A stretch of 64,000 nt of DNA from Sinorhizobium fredii USDA 257 (GCF_000265205.3 NC_018000.1:5861001-5925000); one strand, 5' to 3'. Numbered from the stretch's first letter, positions 19,049 to 28,227 are shown. The notes: generated by a model not told the origin, from the sequence alone. Numbers and translations: made by a program.

Positions 19049-19273
19049 TTAGAACAGACGGCCGGGGCCGAGCCCGCCCCAATAAACATACATGTAATAC
19101 AGCCCCCAGGCGAACAGCAGCACGTAGACGACGAGAAGCCATAGCGGAATGAATCCCACACGCGCCTGTATCAGGCCGCCGGCATAGTCCTCCAGTTCAG
19201 GGTGCGAGCTTTGACGCACATCCAGTTCCGGATGCCTCGGGCTCTCCGGATCGCTGCTCTGCAGATCGCTCAT
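19049..19273 (-). CDS. Small membrane protein of the cbb3 operon, about 74 residues
   Basis: A soluble acidic N-terminus (MSDLQSSDPES, then proline- and glutamate-rich) leads to a single helix VGFIPLWLLVVYVLLFAWGLYYMYVYWGG and a short tail. This layout resembles the cytochrome c oxidase-associated small subunits sometimes found with divergent cbb3 enzymes. Its start region overlaps the 3' end of the preceding gene by about 77 bp in another frame, which is unusual; one of the two ends may be mis-set or altered by a frameshift. It precedes the 35-residue membrane gene. Confidence 0.65.
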   Translation of the reverse strand: MSDLQSSDPESPRHPELDVRQSSHPELEDYAGGLIQARVGFIPLWLLVVYVLLFAWGLYYMYVYWGGLGPGRLF

Positions 19274-19421
19274 TTTCCATTTCCCTTTCAAAAAACCCAT
19301 TGGCGGCTTTGTCGGTGCCGCTCAACGCGCCGGATAGGACGCCCCAGATGAACAAGAACAGGGCCGCCAGGCTCATAAGCATGGCGCCCACATAGGGTCC
19401 GGTGACTTCAAAACCGAGCAT
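19197..19421 (-). CDS. Small membrane protein after ccoOP, possible CcoQ/CcoS-like subunit
   Basis: Seventy-four residues: one helix (GPYVGAMLMSLAALFLFIWGVLSGAL) followed by a charged stretch FFEREMENERSAEQ and a polar tail. It starts 3 bp after the CcoO-CcoP fusion gene, the place normally held by ccoQ or ccoS. The helix is CcoQ-like in size, but the conserved CcoS residues (YDDLEGPA-type) are not visible. Its tail overlaps the next gene by about 77 bp. It is most likely an oxidase accessory subunit. Confidence 0.65.
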   Translation of the reverse strand: MLGFEVTGPYVGAMLMSLAALFLFIWGVLSGALSGTDKAANGFFEREMENERSAEQRSGEPEASGTGCASKLAP

Positions 19422-19424
19422 GCG

Positions 19425-21089
19425 CTAACCTCCAGCGGGTGCCTGTTTCTCGCCAGGCGGAGCTGGCGGGCCGGACGCCGGCACCGACGGATCGGGCACA
19501 TAGGCTCGCTCAGGCTTGTCCGCGACCAGTTCCAGATTGTTCAGCGCCGCGCGGGCCTCCTTCGTGATCGAGAGCGGCTGCAGCGAGAGCGGGTCTTTAT
19601 AGGCGGAAAGCGCCACCACGAAATAGGAAAGCGCCCACCGGTCCTCATCCGGAAACGCATTCCGATAGGACGGCATCGGCGTGCCGCTGAGGCCGGTAGT
19701 TATCGTCCGGAAGATGTCCTCGACGGCCGGGCCAGACTTGAACTGGCCGCTGGTGAGGTCGGCCGGCACCATCGGGAAGCCGAGGTCATCCTTGAGGCCG
19801 GCGGCTTTCTCGCCATCGCCCTTGCCCCCTTGGCCGTGGCACTCCCAGCACTTCGCCGCCTGCCAAACCTCCTTGCCACGGTCCAGCATCGTCTGGGACG
19901 GGGTCGGCGGGCGCCCGATATATAACGGTGGGCCAGGCGGTTCCTCGACGAAGAAAGCGTAAGGAGCGGCGGGATCGGAACGGTCAACCGCGAGCTCATA
20001 CTTGATGTACTGGATCACCGCCAGCCGATCGTTGAGCGGCAGTTCGTACCAAGGGGGCATTGCTGTGCCGCGGATGCCGCGAGTAATGGTGCGCAGCATG
20101 TCGCCGTCCGTGGGCAGGGGCTCCTTTGTCAACCTGAACTTGAAGACTGCGGACGTGAAGTCCCTGGGCCGCTGGTTGAACATAAAGGTGGCGGCCGGCC
20201 CGTTGCCGTCGCCTTTGACACCGTGGCAACCGATGCAGCGGCGCTCATAGACTTCCTTGCCGTAAGCAATCCATTCCTCCGAGCGCGGCATAGTCGCATC
20301 CATGACCTCCAGGCTTTGCGGCTCGAAGAGATCGCGCCATTTACCCCGGTTCGTGCCGAGCTTCTGGACGTAGGAAACGAGCGCCGCCAACGCTTCCGTT
20401 TCCGCCGCGATGCTGACGGTTTCTCCTGTGTATTCGTCGTTCGGTGTCAGGATGATCGGCTTTCTTTCGCGCGCCTCCAGCGGCACGAACAGCAACCCGT
20501 CCGCATTCGGCGTCAACTGGATCGCTCGTTGGCTGTCGAAGTCGAACAGGCCTTCGGTGACCTCTGTCCTTTCCACGGTCCGATTGCCAGCGCCGTCGTT
20601 AACGATACGGACAGCTGCATCGGGCTCGTGGAAGAGGCCGCGATACGGCGCCATTATAGAGTCCGGCACGAGCATTCGCGGATCGTAGAAGTGCGCCAGG
20701 TGCCATTCGTCGCTGTATTTCAGGCCGACGCGCGTCAGGTCCGGTCCGATCCGGCGTGTGCCGAACAGGTGGGGCACGTCATAGGCGTATTCGCCCGCCT
20801 CGCTAACCGGTCCCCAGCGGCGGATCTCGCCGGTCACTGGCCGCACGAATTGCGAATGACAGTACCAGCAGCCCTCGCGCAGGTAAATGTTGCGGCCGCG
20901 AAGCTGCTGCTCGGTGTAGTCTGTCGCCTCTGAAACCATCCATTTCAGCTGGCCGAAATCCGTGCGCACCACCGAGGTCACGCGCGTAGTTCGCGAGGAT
21001 GGCTCCACGAAGGGCAGCACGCCCTGCGTGATCACCGCGAGGGTGATGCAGAAGACGCCGGCGAAAAGCGCGAAGAAGCGAACGTTCAC
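19425..21089 (-). CDS. cbb3 oxidase CcoO-CcoP fusion, three c-type haem sites
   Basis: One 554-residue protein joins a CcoO-like monohaem subunit to a CcoP-like dihaem region. Residues 1-25 form a membrane anchor. C74-W-Y-C-H78 in LREGCWYCHSQFVRP is the classic CcoO haem site, followed by GTRRIGPDLTRVG and a DPRMLVPDSIMAPYR methionine-ligand region. The second and third haem sites are C285-I-G-C-H289 and C414-W-E-C-H418, each followed by a MPPW- or MPSY-type methionine ligand. Separate CcoO and CcoP genes are the textbook state. The protein would carry electrons from a soluble cytochrome to CcoN. GTG start at 21089 overlaps the ccoN stop. The C-terminus is proline-rich and disordered. Confidence 0.9.
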   Translation of the reverse strand: MNVRFFALFAGVFCITLAVITQGVLPFVEPSSRTTRVTSVVRTDFGQLKWMVSEATDYTEQQLRGRNIYLREGCWYCHSQFVRPVTGEIRRWGPVSEAGEYAYDVPHLFGTRRIGPDLTRVGLKYSDEWHLAHFYDPRMLVPDSIMAPYRGLFHEPDAAVRIVNDGAGNRTVERTEVTEGLFDFDSQRAIQLTPNADGLLFVPLEARERKPIILTPNDEYTGETVSIAAETEALAALVSYVQKLGTNRGKWRDLFEPQSLEVMDATMPRSEEWIAYGKEVYERRCIGCHGVKGDGNGPAATFMFNQRPRDFTSAVFKFRLTKEPLPTDGDMLRTITRGIRGTAMPPWYELPLNDRLAVIQYIKYELAVDRSDPAAPYAFFVEEPPGPPLYIGRPPTPSQTMLDRGKEVWQAAKCWECHGQGGKGDGEKAAGLKDDLGFPMVPADLTSGQFKSGPAVEDIFRTITTGLSGTPMPSYRNAFPDEDRWALSYFVVALSAYKDPLSLQPLSITKEARAALNNLELVADKPERAYVPDPSVPASGPPAPPGEKQAPAGG

Positions 21090-22543
21090 CGCTCGAGCCC
21101 TCCCGCCGGGGACGGGATAGGGGCTCCCACCGGCCCGCGGACGCGTCGCGCCTCAGCCGCCGGGCTAGTCAGCGCGGTCAGCATCAGATTCACCACCAGC
21201 AGCGACATGCCGATATCCATGCTGATACCTGACAGGGTCCGCGCCAGCCAATAGGGCTTCACCCAGACGAGCGAGTCGAGCCATTCGACCCCATTCATCC
21301 ATTGATAACCCTGCTGCAGCCCGCCCGCTGTGAGGACCAGGCCCATGGTCGCGATCCCGACGGTGATCAGCCAGAACGACCAGTTGCCAAGTTTGAAGGA
21401 CCAGAGTTCGCGCCCGAACAGCCGCGGCCAAGTATAGACGAGGCCCCCCATCGCCCAGACGACGAAGGTGCCGAACACGGTGAGGTGCGAATGCGAGATG
21501 ACGAAATCGGTGAAATGGGTCGGCTGCTGCAGCTGCCGCAGCGCCTCGGTCGAACCTTGGAAGCAGCCGACGAGATACATGAGCGAGCCCATGATCAGGA
21601 ACTTCGCCGGCAGGTTCCTGCCGAACTCATGCCACTTGCCCATCATGGTGCCGAAGAAGTTCACCAGCACCGTCCACACCGGAATGATCAGCAGCATCGA
21701 CGTGACGACGGCCAAGGTCTCGGCCCAGTCGGCGATCGGACTGTAGAGGTAATGGTGGATGCCGACGAACGGGTAGAACAATGCCAGGGACCAGAAGCCT
21801 ACCAGCGAGAGCTTGTGGGCATAGAGCGGATTTCGCGCGCTGACCGGCAGGAAATAGTAGATGATCACGTAGCCTGCGGGCGTTAGCCACAGCCCGACGA
21901 TGTAGTGGAGGTAGAGGCCATGGAAGGCGGCGCTGTTGATGCCCGAGATCGTGTATGGCAGGATGAAGCTTCCAAGCACGAAGTTCATCGTCGTCCACAC
22001 GAAAGTGGCGATCAGGTACCATAGCGCGACATAGATTGCCGGCTCGAGCCGTCGACTGATCGTGATCAGGAACTGCGCGGTAGCAATAGCCACCACGATG
22101 AAGAATGCGACTTTCGCGTAGAGCGGAAGCTCTCCGGCTTCCAAACCGTCACTGTCGCCGATCAGCAAGCCGACCAAACCGGCAAGTGTTGCGATGTTCC
22201 AGACCCATGCAAGAAGAACCGACCACTCCGACCATATTACCCGCACCCCCGACAGACGCGGTACAAGATAGTAGCAAAGGCCGATGAAAAGCGTCGAGAA
22301 GGCGCCGAAGATGACTCCGTTGACGTGGACCGGGCGCAGCCGGCCGAAGGTGAGCTCGAGGTTCCCAGATCCGAGATAGTCGGGATAGTTGAAGGTGCTC
22401 GAGATCAAAACGCCGACGGATGGCGTCACCATGAGCCAGAACATGCCAAAATAAAGCCAGGTCCGCACGACCCGGTTGTCGACCAGCGCATCCAGGTCCA
22501 CATTCGCGAAGTTGCCGCGCAGTTCCATCCCAGTCTCTGCCAA
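21086..22543 (-). CDS. ccoN: cbb3-type cytochrome c oxidase subunit I
   Basis: The 485-residue catalytic subunit reduces oxygen to water with high affinity. It has about twelve helices and the full set of histidine ligands: RPVHVNG (low-spin haem b), LHYIVGLW, GIHHYLY (CuB pair) and SHSHLTVFG (haem ligands). The tyrosine in LALFYPFVGIHH matches the cross-linked tyrosine position. The sequence is a divergent ccoN type, with less similarity to Pseudomonas CcoN than is usual. It is the first gene of the minus-strand oxidase operon. No FNR/FixK box (TTGAT-N4-ATCAA) was found upstream, so oxygen control cannot be claimed. ccoG, ccoH and a typical ccoS are absent from the cluster. Confidence 0.92.
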   Translation of the reverse strand: MAETGMELRGNFANVDLDALVDNRVVRTWLYFGMFWLMVTPSVGVLISSTFNYPDYLGSGNLELTFGRLRPVHVNGVIFGAFSTLFIGLCYYLVPRLSGVRVIWSEWSVLLAWVWNIATLAGLVGLLIGDSDGLEAGELPLYAKVAFFIVVAIATAQFLITISRRLEPAIYVALWYLIATFVWTTMNFVLGSFILPYTISGINSAAFHGLYLHYIVGLWLTPAGYVIIYYFLPVSARNPLYAHKLSLVGFWSLALFYPFVGIHHYLYSPIADWAETLAVVTSMLLIIPVWTVLVNFFGTMMGKWHEFGRNLPAKFLIMGSLMYLVGCFQGSTEALRQLQQPTHFTDFVISHSHLTVFGTFVVWAMGGLVYTWPRLFGRELWSFKLGNWSFWLITVGIATMGLVLTAGGLQQGYQWMNGVEWLDSLVWVKPYWLARTLSGISMDIGMSLLVVNLMLTALTSPAAEARRVRGPVGAPIPSPAGGLER

Positions 22544-22925
22544 CGCATAGACCTCCCCGCGCGGTTCCTGGGCCGCACGACTGCTTCAACCCCACCGATG
22601 GTCGACTCGCGACGCGCTCCCTGCAGCCGGTGCCCGGTCTATCGACTAGACTAGTATTTACGTGGCACCAACACCGAGCCGGTGTTCGAACAGGTGATGT
22701 ACGCCTCGGGCGCCATCATCGCCTCCGATTGGGGATCGATCTTCTCGCCCTGGTTCGGCTTCTCGATGCACCAATAACCCGCTCATCGTCATAGAAGCCA
22801 CCTCATGAGGACGAGGGGCAACTTTTAAAAATAGAGCTAAAACAGTACCATGTCTAGCCACGGCGGAGATCGCGATTATGCAGTTGAGCGATGCGCCGAA
22901 AGTTGTCATCCGGAAGGAGGCGGCC
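22544..22925. other. Intergenic region with an unidentified coding remnant
   Basis: About 380 bp between ccoN and a small hypothetical gene on the other strand, so it should hold both promoters. On the plus strand, roughly 22663-22785 encodes TEPVFEQVMYASGAIIASD followed by WGSIFSPWFGFSMHQ and a stop. It reads like the true C-terminus of a protein but has no start or upstream part. I do not recognise it. No FNR or FixK box was found. Confidence 0.4.
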
Positions 22926-23168
22926 ATGCAAAGACATACAAAGGAAGCTTCGGAGCTTAAGGAATTGATCCTCGCGGATCTTCATAAGGAGCCGGGATGC
23001 GAGTACGTCACAGATTTTGTGATTCAGCGGCTCGAAACGAGGGAGAACGGGGCAAACTGGACTGTCAAATATCTGGATACTAATCAAGATAAGGTCTGCG
23101 AGACAATTCTCATTAATATTGCGCGAATGTTGCAGCTCAGCTTCGACCTTCCCGAACGCCGGTCGTGA
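22926..23168 (+). CDS. Conserved-looking small hypothetical protein, 80 residues
   Basis: ATG at 22926 is preceded by AAGGAGGCGG, a strong ribosome site, so this start is preferred over an upstream one at 22878. The product begins MQRHTKEASELKELILADLH and contains PGCEYVTDFVIQRLETRENG and a NWTVKYLDTNQDKV strand. It appears soluble, alpha/beta, with no signal peptide or known motif. It is divergent to ccoN. Function unknown. Confidence 0.6.
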   Translation: MQRHTKEASELKELILADLHKEPGCEYVTDFVIQRLETRENGANWTVKYLDTNQDKVCETILINIARMLQLSFDLPERRS

Positions 23169-23387
23169 GAACGATGAGCGGGATCGGCGCGCATCGCACT
23201 TCCAGGATGGCTGGACCCACAGCGTTGCAACACCGACAAACCTGGGCGTCGTGATTGATCAGCTCGCGGCAGCTCTGTTCGATGTCTGGAAGCGGCTCGG
23301 GCTGCTACGGGACAATCTCGCCTGCGCGGTTGATTAAAGCTTGCCCGTCGCCGGACGTTCCTTGGACATTAAGTCTTAAGGATCAAG
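23169..23387. other. Intergenic stretch with no supported gene
   Basis: Nothing convincing is encoded here on either strand. It separates the small hypothetical gene from the groEL remnant. Confidence 0.4.
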
Positions 23388-23475
23388 GAAGGCTGCCAAG
23401 GAAATCATGTTCTCGTTTGGCGCTAGCAACAGAATGGTGCGCGGCATTGACATCCTGGCGAATGCGGTGCGCTAG
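23388..23475 (+). pseudogene. N-terminal remnant of a second groEL
   Basis: The plus strand encodes KAAKEIMFSFGASNRMV and then [11 protein letters not shown] before a stop. This matches the GroEL N-terminus (AAKEV..ARERMLRGVDILANAV) better than the intact copy nearby does. The initiator ATG appears changed to AAG. The homology ends exactly at the TAG shared with the 3' end of the intact, opposite-strand groEL, so the two genes meet end to end. It is a remnant without function and one of three relics of a second, inverted gene set. Confidence 0.78.
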
Positions 23476-25112
23476 AAATCAATGTCGAGATTGTCCTCGT
23501 GATCGTGATGGCCGGGAAGCTCGGGCGGCGGCGGTCCAGGCACCTCGGCCACCATGGCCTCAGTCATAATCATTAGACCGGCCATTGAGGCGGCACCCTG
23601 AAGCGCTGTGCGCACGACCTTGGCGGGATCGACGATGCCCGCCTCCAACAGATCGCGAAACGTTCCGGTTTGCGCATCGTAGCCCCAGCCGTAGTCGTCC
23701 CTTTGGAGAATTTGGGCGGCGACGAGCGAGCCATCCACGCCCGCATTAGACGCAATCTGTTTCGCCGGCCAGGTTATCGCTTCCTTGACGACGTTGATGC
23801 CGGCCTGCTGGTCGAGGGTCTCAGCCTTCAAAGTCCGGATTGCACTGCTTGCGCGCAAGAGAGCGATGCCGCCCCCGGGCAGAATACCCTCCTCTACGGC
23901 GGCTCGAGTGGCATGCATGGCGTTGCGGATACGGTCCTTCTTCTCCCTAACCTCCGACTCGGTCGCGCCGCCAACCCGGATCACGGCAATCCCGGCGGAG
24001 AGCCGCGCCAGCCGCTCCTGAAGCTTTTCCCGATCAAAGTCGGATGTGGACAGGTCAAGCTGCGCCTTGATCGCAGCGATCCGCCCAGCGATGTCCGCGC
24101 TTGACCCGCCTCCTTCCGCGATTGTGGTATTCTGTTTGTCGACTCTAATCTTCCGGGCACGTCCGAGACGGTCGAGCGATATGCTCTCGAGCTTAAGACC
24201 TAGATCCTCCGAGATAACCGTTCCGCCGGTGAGCAGTGCAATGTCTTGCATGATCGCCTCGCGGAGCTCGCCGTAGGCCGGCGCCTTGACAGCAGCCACT
24301 TTGAGGCCGCCACGCAGCCTGTTGATAACAAGCGCCGCCCTGACTTCAGCCTCGATGTCTTCGGCGATGATGAGAAGTGGCTTGTCAGCCTGTACGACCT
24401 TTTCCAAAAGCGGCAAAATTTCGCTAAGGCTAGACAGCTTCTTCTCGCAAACGAGGATAAGTGCCTCTTCCATTTCCACCCGCATTTTGTCTCGATTGGT
24501 GACGAAATAGGGAGAGATATAGCTGCGGTCGAACTGAATGCCGGTGATGACTTCGCTTTCGGTTTCGAGCGATCTCCCTTCCTCGATCATGATCACGCCG
24601 GCGTTGCCGACCTCCGCCATAGCCTCGGCGATGATGTGGCCGATCTCTCGATCTCCATTGGCCGAAATCGTAGCGACCTGCGTGATCTCGACATTTGAAG
24701 CGACAGCTCTTGCATTCTGTTTCAACTCCGCGACGACCGCCTCGACCGCACGATCGATCCCGCGCTTCAGGTCCATCGGGTTCATGCCGGCAGTGACCGC
24801 CCGGACACCGCCCCTGAGGATTGCGTCGGCGAGGACCACCGCTGTCGTCGTTCCGTCGCCCGCCTGATACGAGGTTTTGATGGCGACCTGCCTGAGCAAC
24901 TGAACGCCCATGTCCTCGAATCGGTCCTCGAGTTCGATTTCCCTCGCGACCGTCACACCGTCCTTGGTGATTTTCGTGCCAAAGGATCGATTGATGGCTA
25001 CGTTTCGCCCGCGCGGCCCAAGCGTGACAGCGACAGCACGCGCGAGCGTGTCGATGCCATGCAGCATGCTGTCGCGCGCCCGGAAAGCGAGCCTGATCTC
25101 CTTGGCCGTCAT
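23472..25112 (-). CDS. groEL: Accessory 60-kDa chaperonin with atypical tail
   Basis: A 546-residue group I chaperonin. Diagnostic blocks are [41 protein letters not shown] (ATP/Mg site), the apical [19 protein letters not shown], and [14 protein letters not shown]. The C-terminus ends [12 protein letters not shown] and not with the usual Gly-Gly-Met repeats, and no groES is adjacent. It is therefore probably a specialised paralogue, not the housekeeping chaperonin. It follows hemA by 80 bp on the same strand and likely belongs to the SCO1-hemA-groEL unit. Strong GGGAGGGAGA precedes the ATG. Confidence 0.93.
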   Translation of the reverse strand: MTAKEIRLAFRARDSMLHGIDTLARAVAVTLGPRGRNVAINRSFGTKITKDGVTVAREIELEDRFEDMGVQLLRQVAIKTSYQAGDGTTTAVVLADAILRGGVRAVTAGMNPMDLKRGIDRAVEAVVAELKQNARAVASNVEITQVATISANGDREIGHIIAEAMAEVGNAGVIMIEEGRSLETESEVITGIQFDRSYISPYFVTNRDKMRVEMEEALILVCEKKLSSLSEILPLLEKVVQADKPLLIIAEDIEAEVRAALVINRLRGGLKVAAVKAPAYGELREAIMQDIALLTGGTVISEDLGLKLESISLDRLGRARKIRVDKQNTTIAEGGGSSADIAGRIAAIKAQLDLSTSDFDREKLQERLARLSAGIAVIRVGGATESEVREKKDRIRNAMHATRAAVEEGILPGGGIALLRASSAIRTLKAETLDQQAGINVVKEAITWPAKQIASNAGVDGSLVAAQILQRDDYGWGYDAQTGTFRDLLEAGIVDPAKVVRTALQGAASMAGLMIMTEAMVAEVPGPPPPELPGHHDHEDNLDIDF

Positions 25113-25192
25113 GTCTCCCTCCCTTTCTTGCGTCGCGCATCTGAGCGGATGACCAAAGGACGCAACGACGCTTTTTGATTGGCGCGGTCTTT

Positions 25193-26482
25193 TTAGGGCA
25201 ACGCGGTACCTCTTCTTTCCGCCGCAGAGGCGGTACTTTCGCGTGGCAGCCCGAGTTCATCCCAAACCTTGCTGAGCGCGGCCACAAGTTGGCAGATCAT
25301 GATGTCGTCATGGCACGGAGAGGGCGTGATGCGCAGCCGCTCGGTTCCCTTCGCCACGGTAGGATAGTTGATCGGCTGAATGTAGATGCGATGCCCGGCG
25401 AGCAGCATGTCGCTCGCCGACTTGCACTTGGCGGGATCGCCGACCCGCACTGGAACGATGTGACTGCCACTGGCCATGACCGGCAGCCTCGCCCCGATTA
25501 GCTCTGCCTTTACCCGCTGAACGCGGTCCTGATGAGCGCGTCGCTCAGAGTGCGACACCTTCAGATGGCGGATCGCGGCGGTGGCCGCGGCACAAATTGG
25601 TGGAGGTAAAGCCGTGGTGAAGATGAACCCCGGCGCGTAGGAGCGAACCGCATCGATGAGCGTGGCGGTTCCCGTTATGTAGCCACCAAGACAGCCGAAC
25701 GCCTTGGCAAGCGTTCCTTCGATAACATCGATCCGCTGCATGACGCGGTCTCGTTCAGCGATGCCGCCACCGCGCGGGCCGTACATGCCGACGGCATGGA
25801 CCTCATCGAGGTAAGTCATGGCCCCGTAACATTCGGCAAGATCGCAGATGCGGCGAATCGGAGCGATGTCGCCATCCATCGAATAGAGGCTTTCGAAAAC
25901 GATCAATTTCGGCCGCACCCGCCCGGCCGCTCTCAGCAATTCCTCGAGATGGCAGAGATCACTGTGACGGAAGATCCGCTTTTCGCATCCAGACTGTCGT
26001 ATACCCTCGATCATCGAATTATGATTGAGCGCATCCGAGAGGATGACACAATCGGGGACCAGCTTCGCAATCGTGGATATCCCTGTCTGGTTTGAGATAT
26101 ATCCTGAGGTGAAAACCAGCGCCGCTTCCTTGTGATGAAGATCCGCGAGTTCGATCTCCAGCTCGACCAGCGGATGACTGGTTCCGGATATATTGCGCGT
26201 GCCCCCCGCGCCTGTTCCCAGACGCTTCGCTGTTTCAGTCATGGCGCCGATCACACTCGGGTGTTGCCCCATGCCCAGATAGTCGTTGGAACACCAGATA
26301 ACGACTTCCTTCGACCCGCCCGATCCGTGCCAGATTGCGCGCGGAAAATTCCCGGCGATCCGTTCGAGGTCTGCGAAGACACGATACCGATGCTCGGCAT
26401 GGAGCTGGGCCGTCGCGTCGGCGAAGAACCGATCGTATCGAGCTGTCACGAACCTTTGAGCGCGAGACAAGCTTTCAGACAT
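25193..26482 (-). CDS. hemA: 5-aminolevulinate synthase
   Basis: A PLP enzyme of about 429 residues that condenses glycine and succinyl-CoA to 5-aminolevulinate, the first step of haem synthesis in alphaproteobacteria. Blocks include [66 protein letters not shown] and [16 protein letters not shown], with the PLP lysine in the last. The start at 26482 has an excellent AAGGAGG site; a TTG start 24 bp upstream is less likely. It lies 36 bp after the SCO1 gene. A hemA linked to cytochrome genes probably boosts haem supply and is likely a second copy in the genome (inference). Confidence 0.92.
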   Translation of the reverse strand: MSESLSRAQRFVTARYDRFFADATAQLHAEHRYRVFADLERIAGNFPRAIWHGSGGSKEVVIWCSNDYLGMGQHPSVIGAMTETAKRLGTGAGGTRNISGTSHPLVELEIELADLHHKEAALVFTSGYISNQTGISTIAKLVPDCVILSDALNHNSMIEGIRQSGCEKRIFRHSDLCHLEELLRAAGRVRPKLIVFESLYSMDGDIAPIRRICDLAECYGAMTYLDEVHAVGMYGPRGGGIAERDRVMQRIDVIEGTLAKAFGCLGGYITGTATLIDAVRSYAPGFIFTTALPPPICAAATAAIRHLKVSHSERRAHQDRVQRVKAELIGARLPVMASGSHIVPVRVGDPAKCKSASDMLLAGHRIYIQPINYPTVAKGTERLRITPSPCHDDIMICQLVAALSKVWDELGLPRESTASAAERRGTALP

Positions 26483-26518
26483 GGCCTCCTTGTCTCCGAG
26501 TTGCAACCGTTCGACGAT

Positions 26519-27127
26519 TCACTCGCGATGCTTCGTCATCACTTGCCGCAGCATATCGGCCATGGAATCACCGGACATACCGGCCCGCAAGCCGCGAACG
26601 AACTTGCCCTGAGGGTCCATGACATAGATGTATGTGCTGTGGTCAACGATATAATCGGCGCCTGTTTCCAGCAGATGGTGGTCGCTGTAAGCGCCATATT
26701 TCTGCGCCACCGCGGCGATCTGCTCCCCGCTTCCGCTCAATCCCAGGATCCGCCGGTCGATGGCGCCGGTATATTGCCCCATGACAGCGGGCGTATCGCA
26801 TTCGGGATCGACTGTGATGAAGATTGGCTGCACCTTCGCTGCCTCGGGGCCAAGTCTGTCGAGAGCGATGGCAATCTCGCTCAGCGTCGTTGGACAAAGA
26901 CTCGGACACGAGGTGTAACCGAAGAAGACCAGCATCCATCTGCCGCGGAACTTCGCGTCGGTCACCACGGCGCCACCCGGTTCGATGAGGCTGAACGGTC
27001 CGCCCACGGTCACCGGCGACGCTGCGAATCCAGGCACGGTGCTTACGAATACCGCAGCCGAAAACAATCCATGGAAGACCGCGCGTCGGCAAGTCGAAGC
27101 CCAAAGCAGGCCGTTCCGCCTCTCCAT
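26519..27127 (-). CDS. SCO1/SenC family copper chaperone
   Basis: The 202-residue protein has an N-terminal export helix (AVFHGLFSAAVFVSTVPGFAA) and a thioredoxin-like domain. The copper-binding residues are C74 and C78 in FFGYTSCPSLCPT and H163 in YIVDHSTYIYVMD. It delivers copper to oxidase centres or acts as a thiol reductant in the periplasm. The start at 27127 follows GAGGAGG; longer frames are rejected. It heads the minus-strand SCO1-hemA-groEL unit and is divergent from the cupredoxin-like gene. It likely serves the cbb3 oxidase or the copper protein next door. Confidence 0.9.
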   Translation of the reverse strand: MERRNGLLWASTCRRAVFHGLFSAAVFVSTVPGFAASPVTVGGPFSLIEPGGAVVTDAKFRGRWMLVFFGYTSCPSLCPTTLSEIAIALDRLGPEAAKVQPIFITVDPECDTPAVMGQYTGAIDRRILGLSGSGEQIAAVAQKYGAYSDHHLLETGADYIVDHSTYIYVMDPQGKFVRGLRAGMSGDSMADMLRQVMTKHRE

Positions 27128-27358
27128 GTCGTGCCTCCTCATCGCAGGCCAACATCCTTTGCTGCACGCGTTCAGCGGCCATGCCAACCGGATGCCTGGC
27201 GAGGCCGAAGAACTGCTCCGATAGCTCAGCCTTGCAATGGATACGAAGAGATATGACGCGGCCGGGAGCTTCCCGCTGGCGTCTATCTATATTCGTCGCC
27301 AGCCCTGCCAAAATCGCGATTTCGCCTTGATATTAGAATCATTCTGAAGGAAAATACA

Positions 27359-28108
27359 ATGTTTCCTTCAAGGCGAGGGAGGCTTGCTGTGGCAAAGCAC
27401 CGCTTCTTGTCTAAGTTTCTTGGAACCGCTGCGGTTATGATGATCGCACCGCCGGCTCTATCCTATGAGGTAAGCGCCGTGACCGGAGGCGGGTCGATTG
27501 AAGGCGTCATCGTCTATCGCGGCGACGTTCCGACGACCAAAATCATACCGACGAAAGATGTTGAGGTTTGCGGGCAACCGCGGGACGAACCGCTAATCCG
27601 CGTTGGCGCCGATCAGGCGGTCGAAAGCGCGGTTGTATATCTGGTCGACGTCGCATCGGGAAAGGAATGGCCGGCACCCGGCAAGACGCCCGAGCTAAAC
27701 AACCTGAAATGCCGGTTTGAACCCCAGGTGCAGGTGATCGCGGCAGGCCCGCTCGATGTGATCAACTCGGACCCGGTGCTTCACAACACGCACGGCTTTT
27801 ACGGCAAGCGCACCGCCTTTAACCTGGCCCTGCCGAACAAAGGCCAGCGCATACCGGTAGAATTGCCGCGGCCGGGCACCGTCCGTATCGACTGCGACGC
27901 ACATGGTTGGATGGAAGGCTGGATTTACGTGGTGGACAATCCCTACTACGCGGTCACCGGCGCTGACGGCAAGTTTTCCATCACTGACATCCCGCCGGGC
28001 GACTACAAGCTCGTGGCAGTGCAGCCCTTTATCGGACCCATAGAAATGCCCGTTAAAGTCGAGGGCGGGAAAGCCACCAAGTTCGACATCGAGCTCAAGA
28101 AGAAGTAG
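27359..28108 (+). CDS. Periplasmic cupredoxin-like protein
   Basis: A 249-residue exported protein (signal helix FLGTAAVMMIAPPALS). The middle carries a plastocyanin-like pattern: H142 and H145 in VLHNTHGFYGK and C179, H182, M185 in RIDCDAHGWMEGW, a credible type 1 copper site. The last 60 residues (YYAVTGADGKFSITDIPPGDYKLVA) form a carboxypeptidase-regulatory-like beta sandwich. Similar proteins are annotated as methylamine-utilisation-like or plastocyanin-like. It starts the plus-strand set with the metallophosphoesterase and cytochrome and could be a soluble electron carrier. GAAGGAAAA precedes the ATG. Copper binding is predicted only. Confidence 0.75.
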   Translation: MFPSRRGRLAVAKHRFLSKFLGTAAVMMIAPPALSYEVSAVTGGGSIEGVIVYRGDVPTTKIIPTKDVEVCGQPRDEPLIRVGADQAVESAVVYLVDVASGKEWPAPGKTPELNNLKCRFEPQVQVIAAGPLDVINSDPVLHNTHGFYGKRTAFNLALPNKGQRIPVELPRPGTVRIDCDAHGWMEGWIYVVDNPYYAVTGADGKFSITDIPPGDYKLVAVQPFIGPIEMPVKVEGGKATKFDIELKKK

Positions 28109-28227
28109 CATAGTAACGTGTCGGCGTGAGAGACGTAAAATAAAGAACAAGAAAAGCACTGACTGGCTTACATGCCATGTCTGCCTCTGAGCCGAGTTCT
28201 TCTTTCGGCCTAAGAGGAGGATTCGTC

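Noticed and set aside
27327..27343. TTGATATTAGAATCATT resembling an FNR/FixK box
   Set aside because: The half-sites are separated by six bases and the right one is imperfect; the consensus needs TTGAT-N4-ATCAA.
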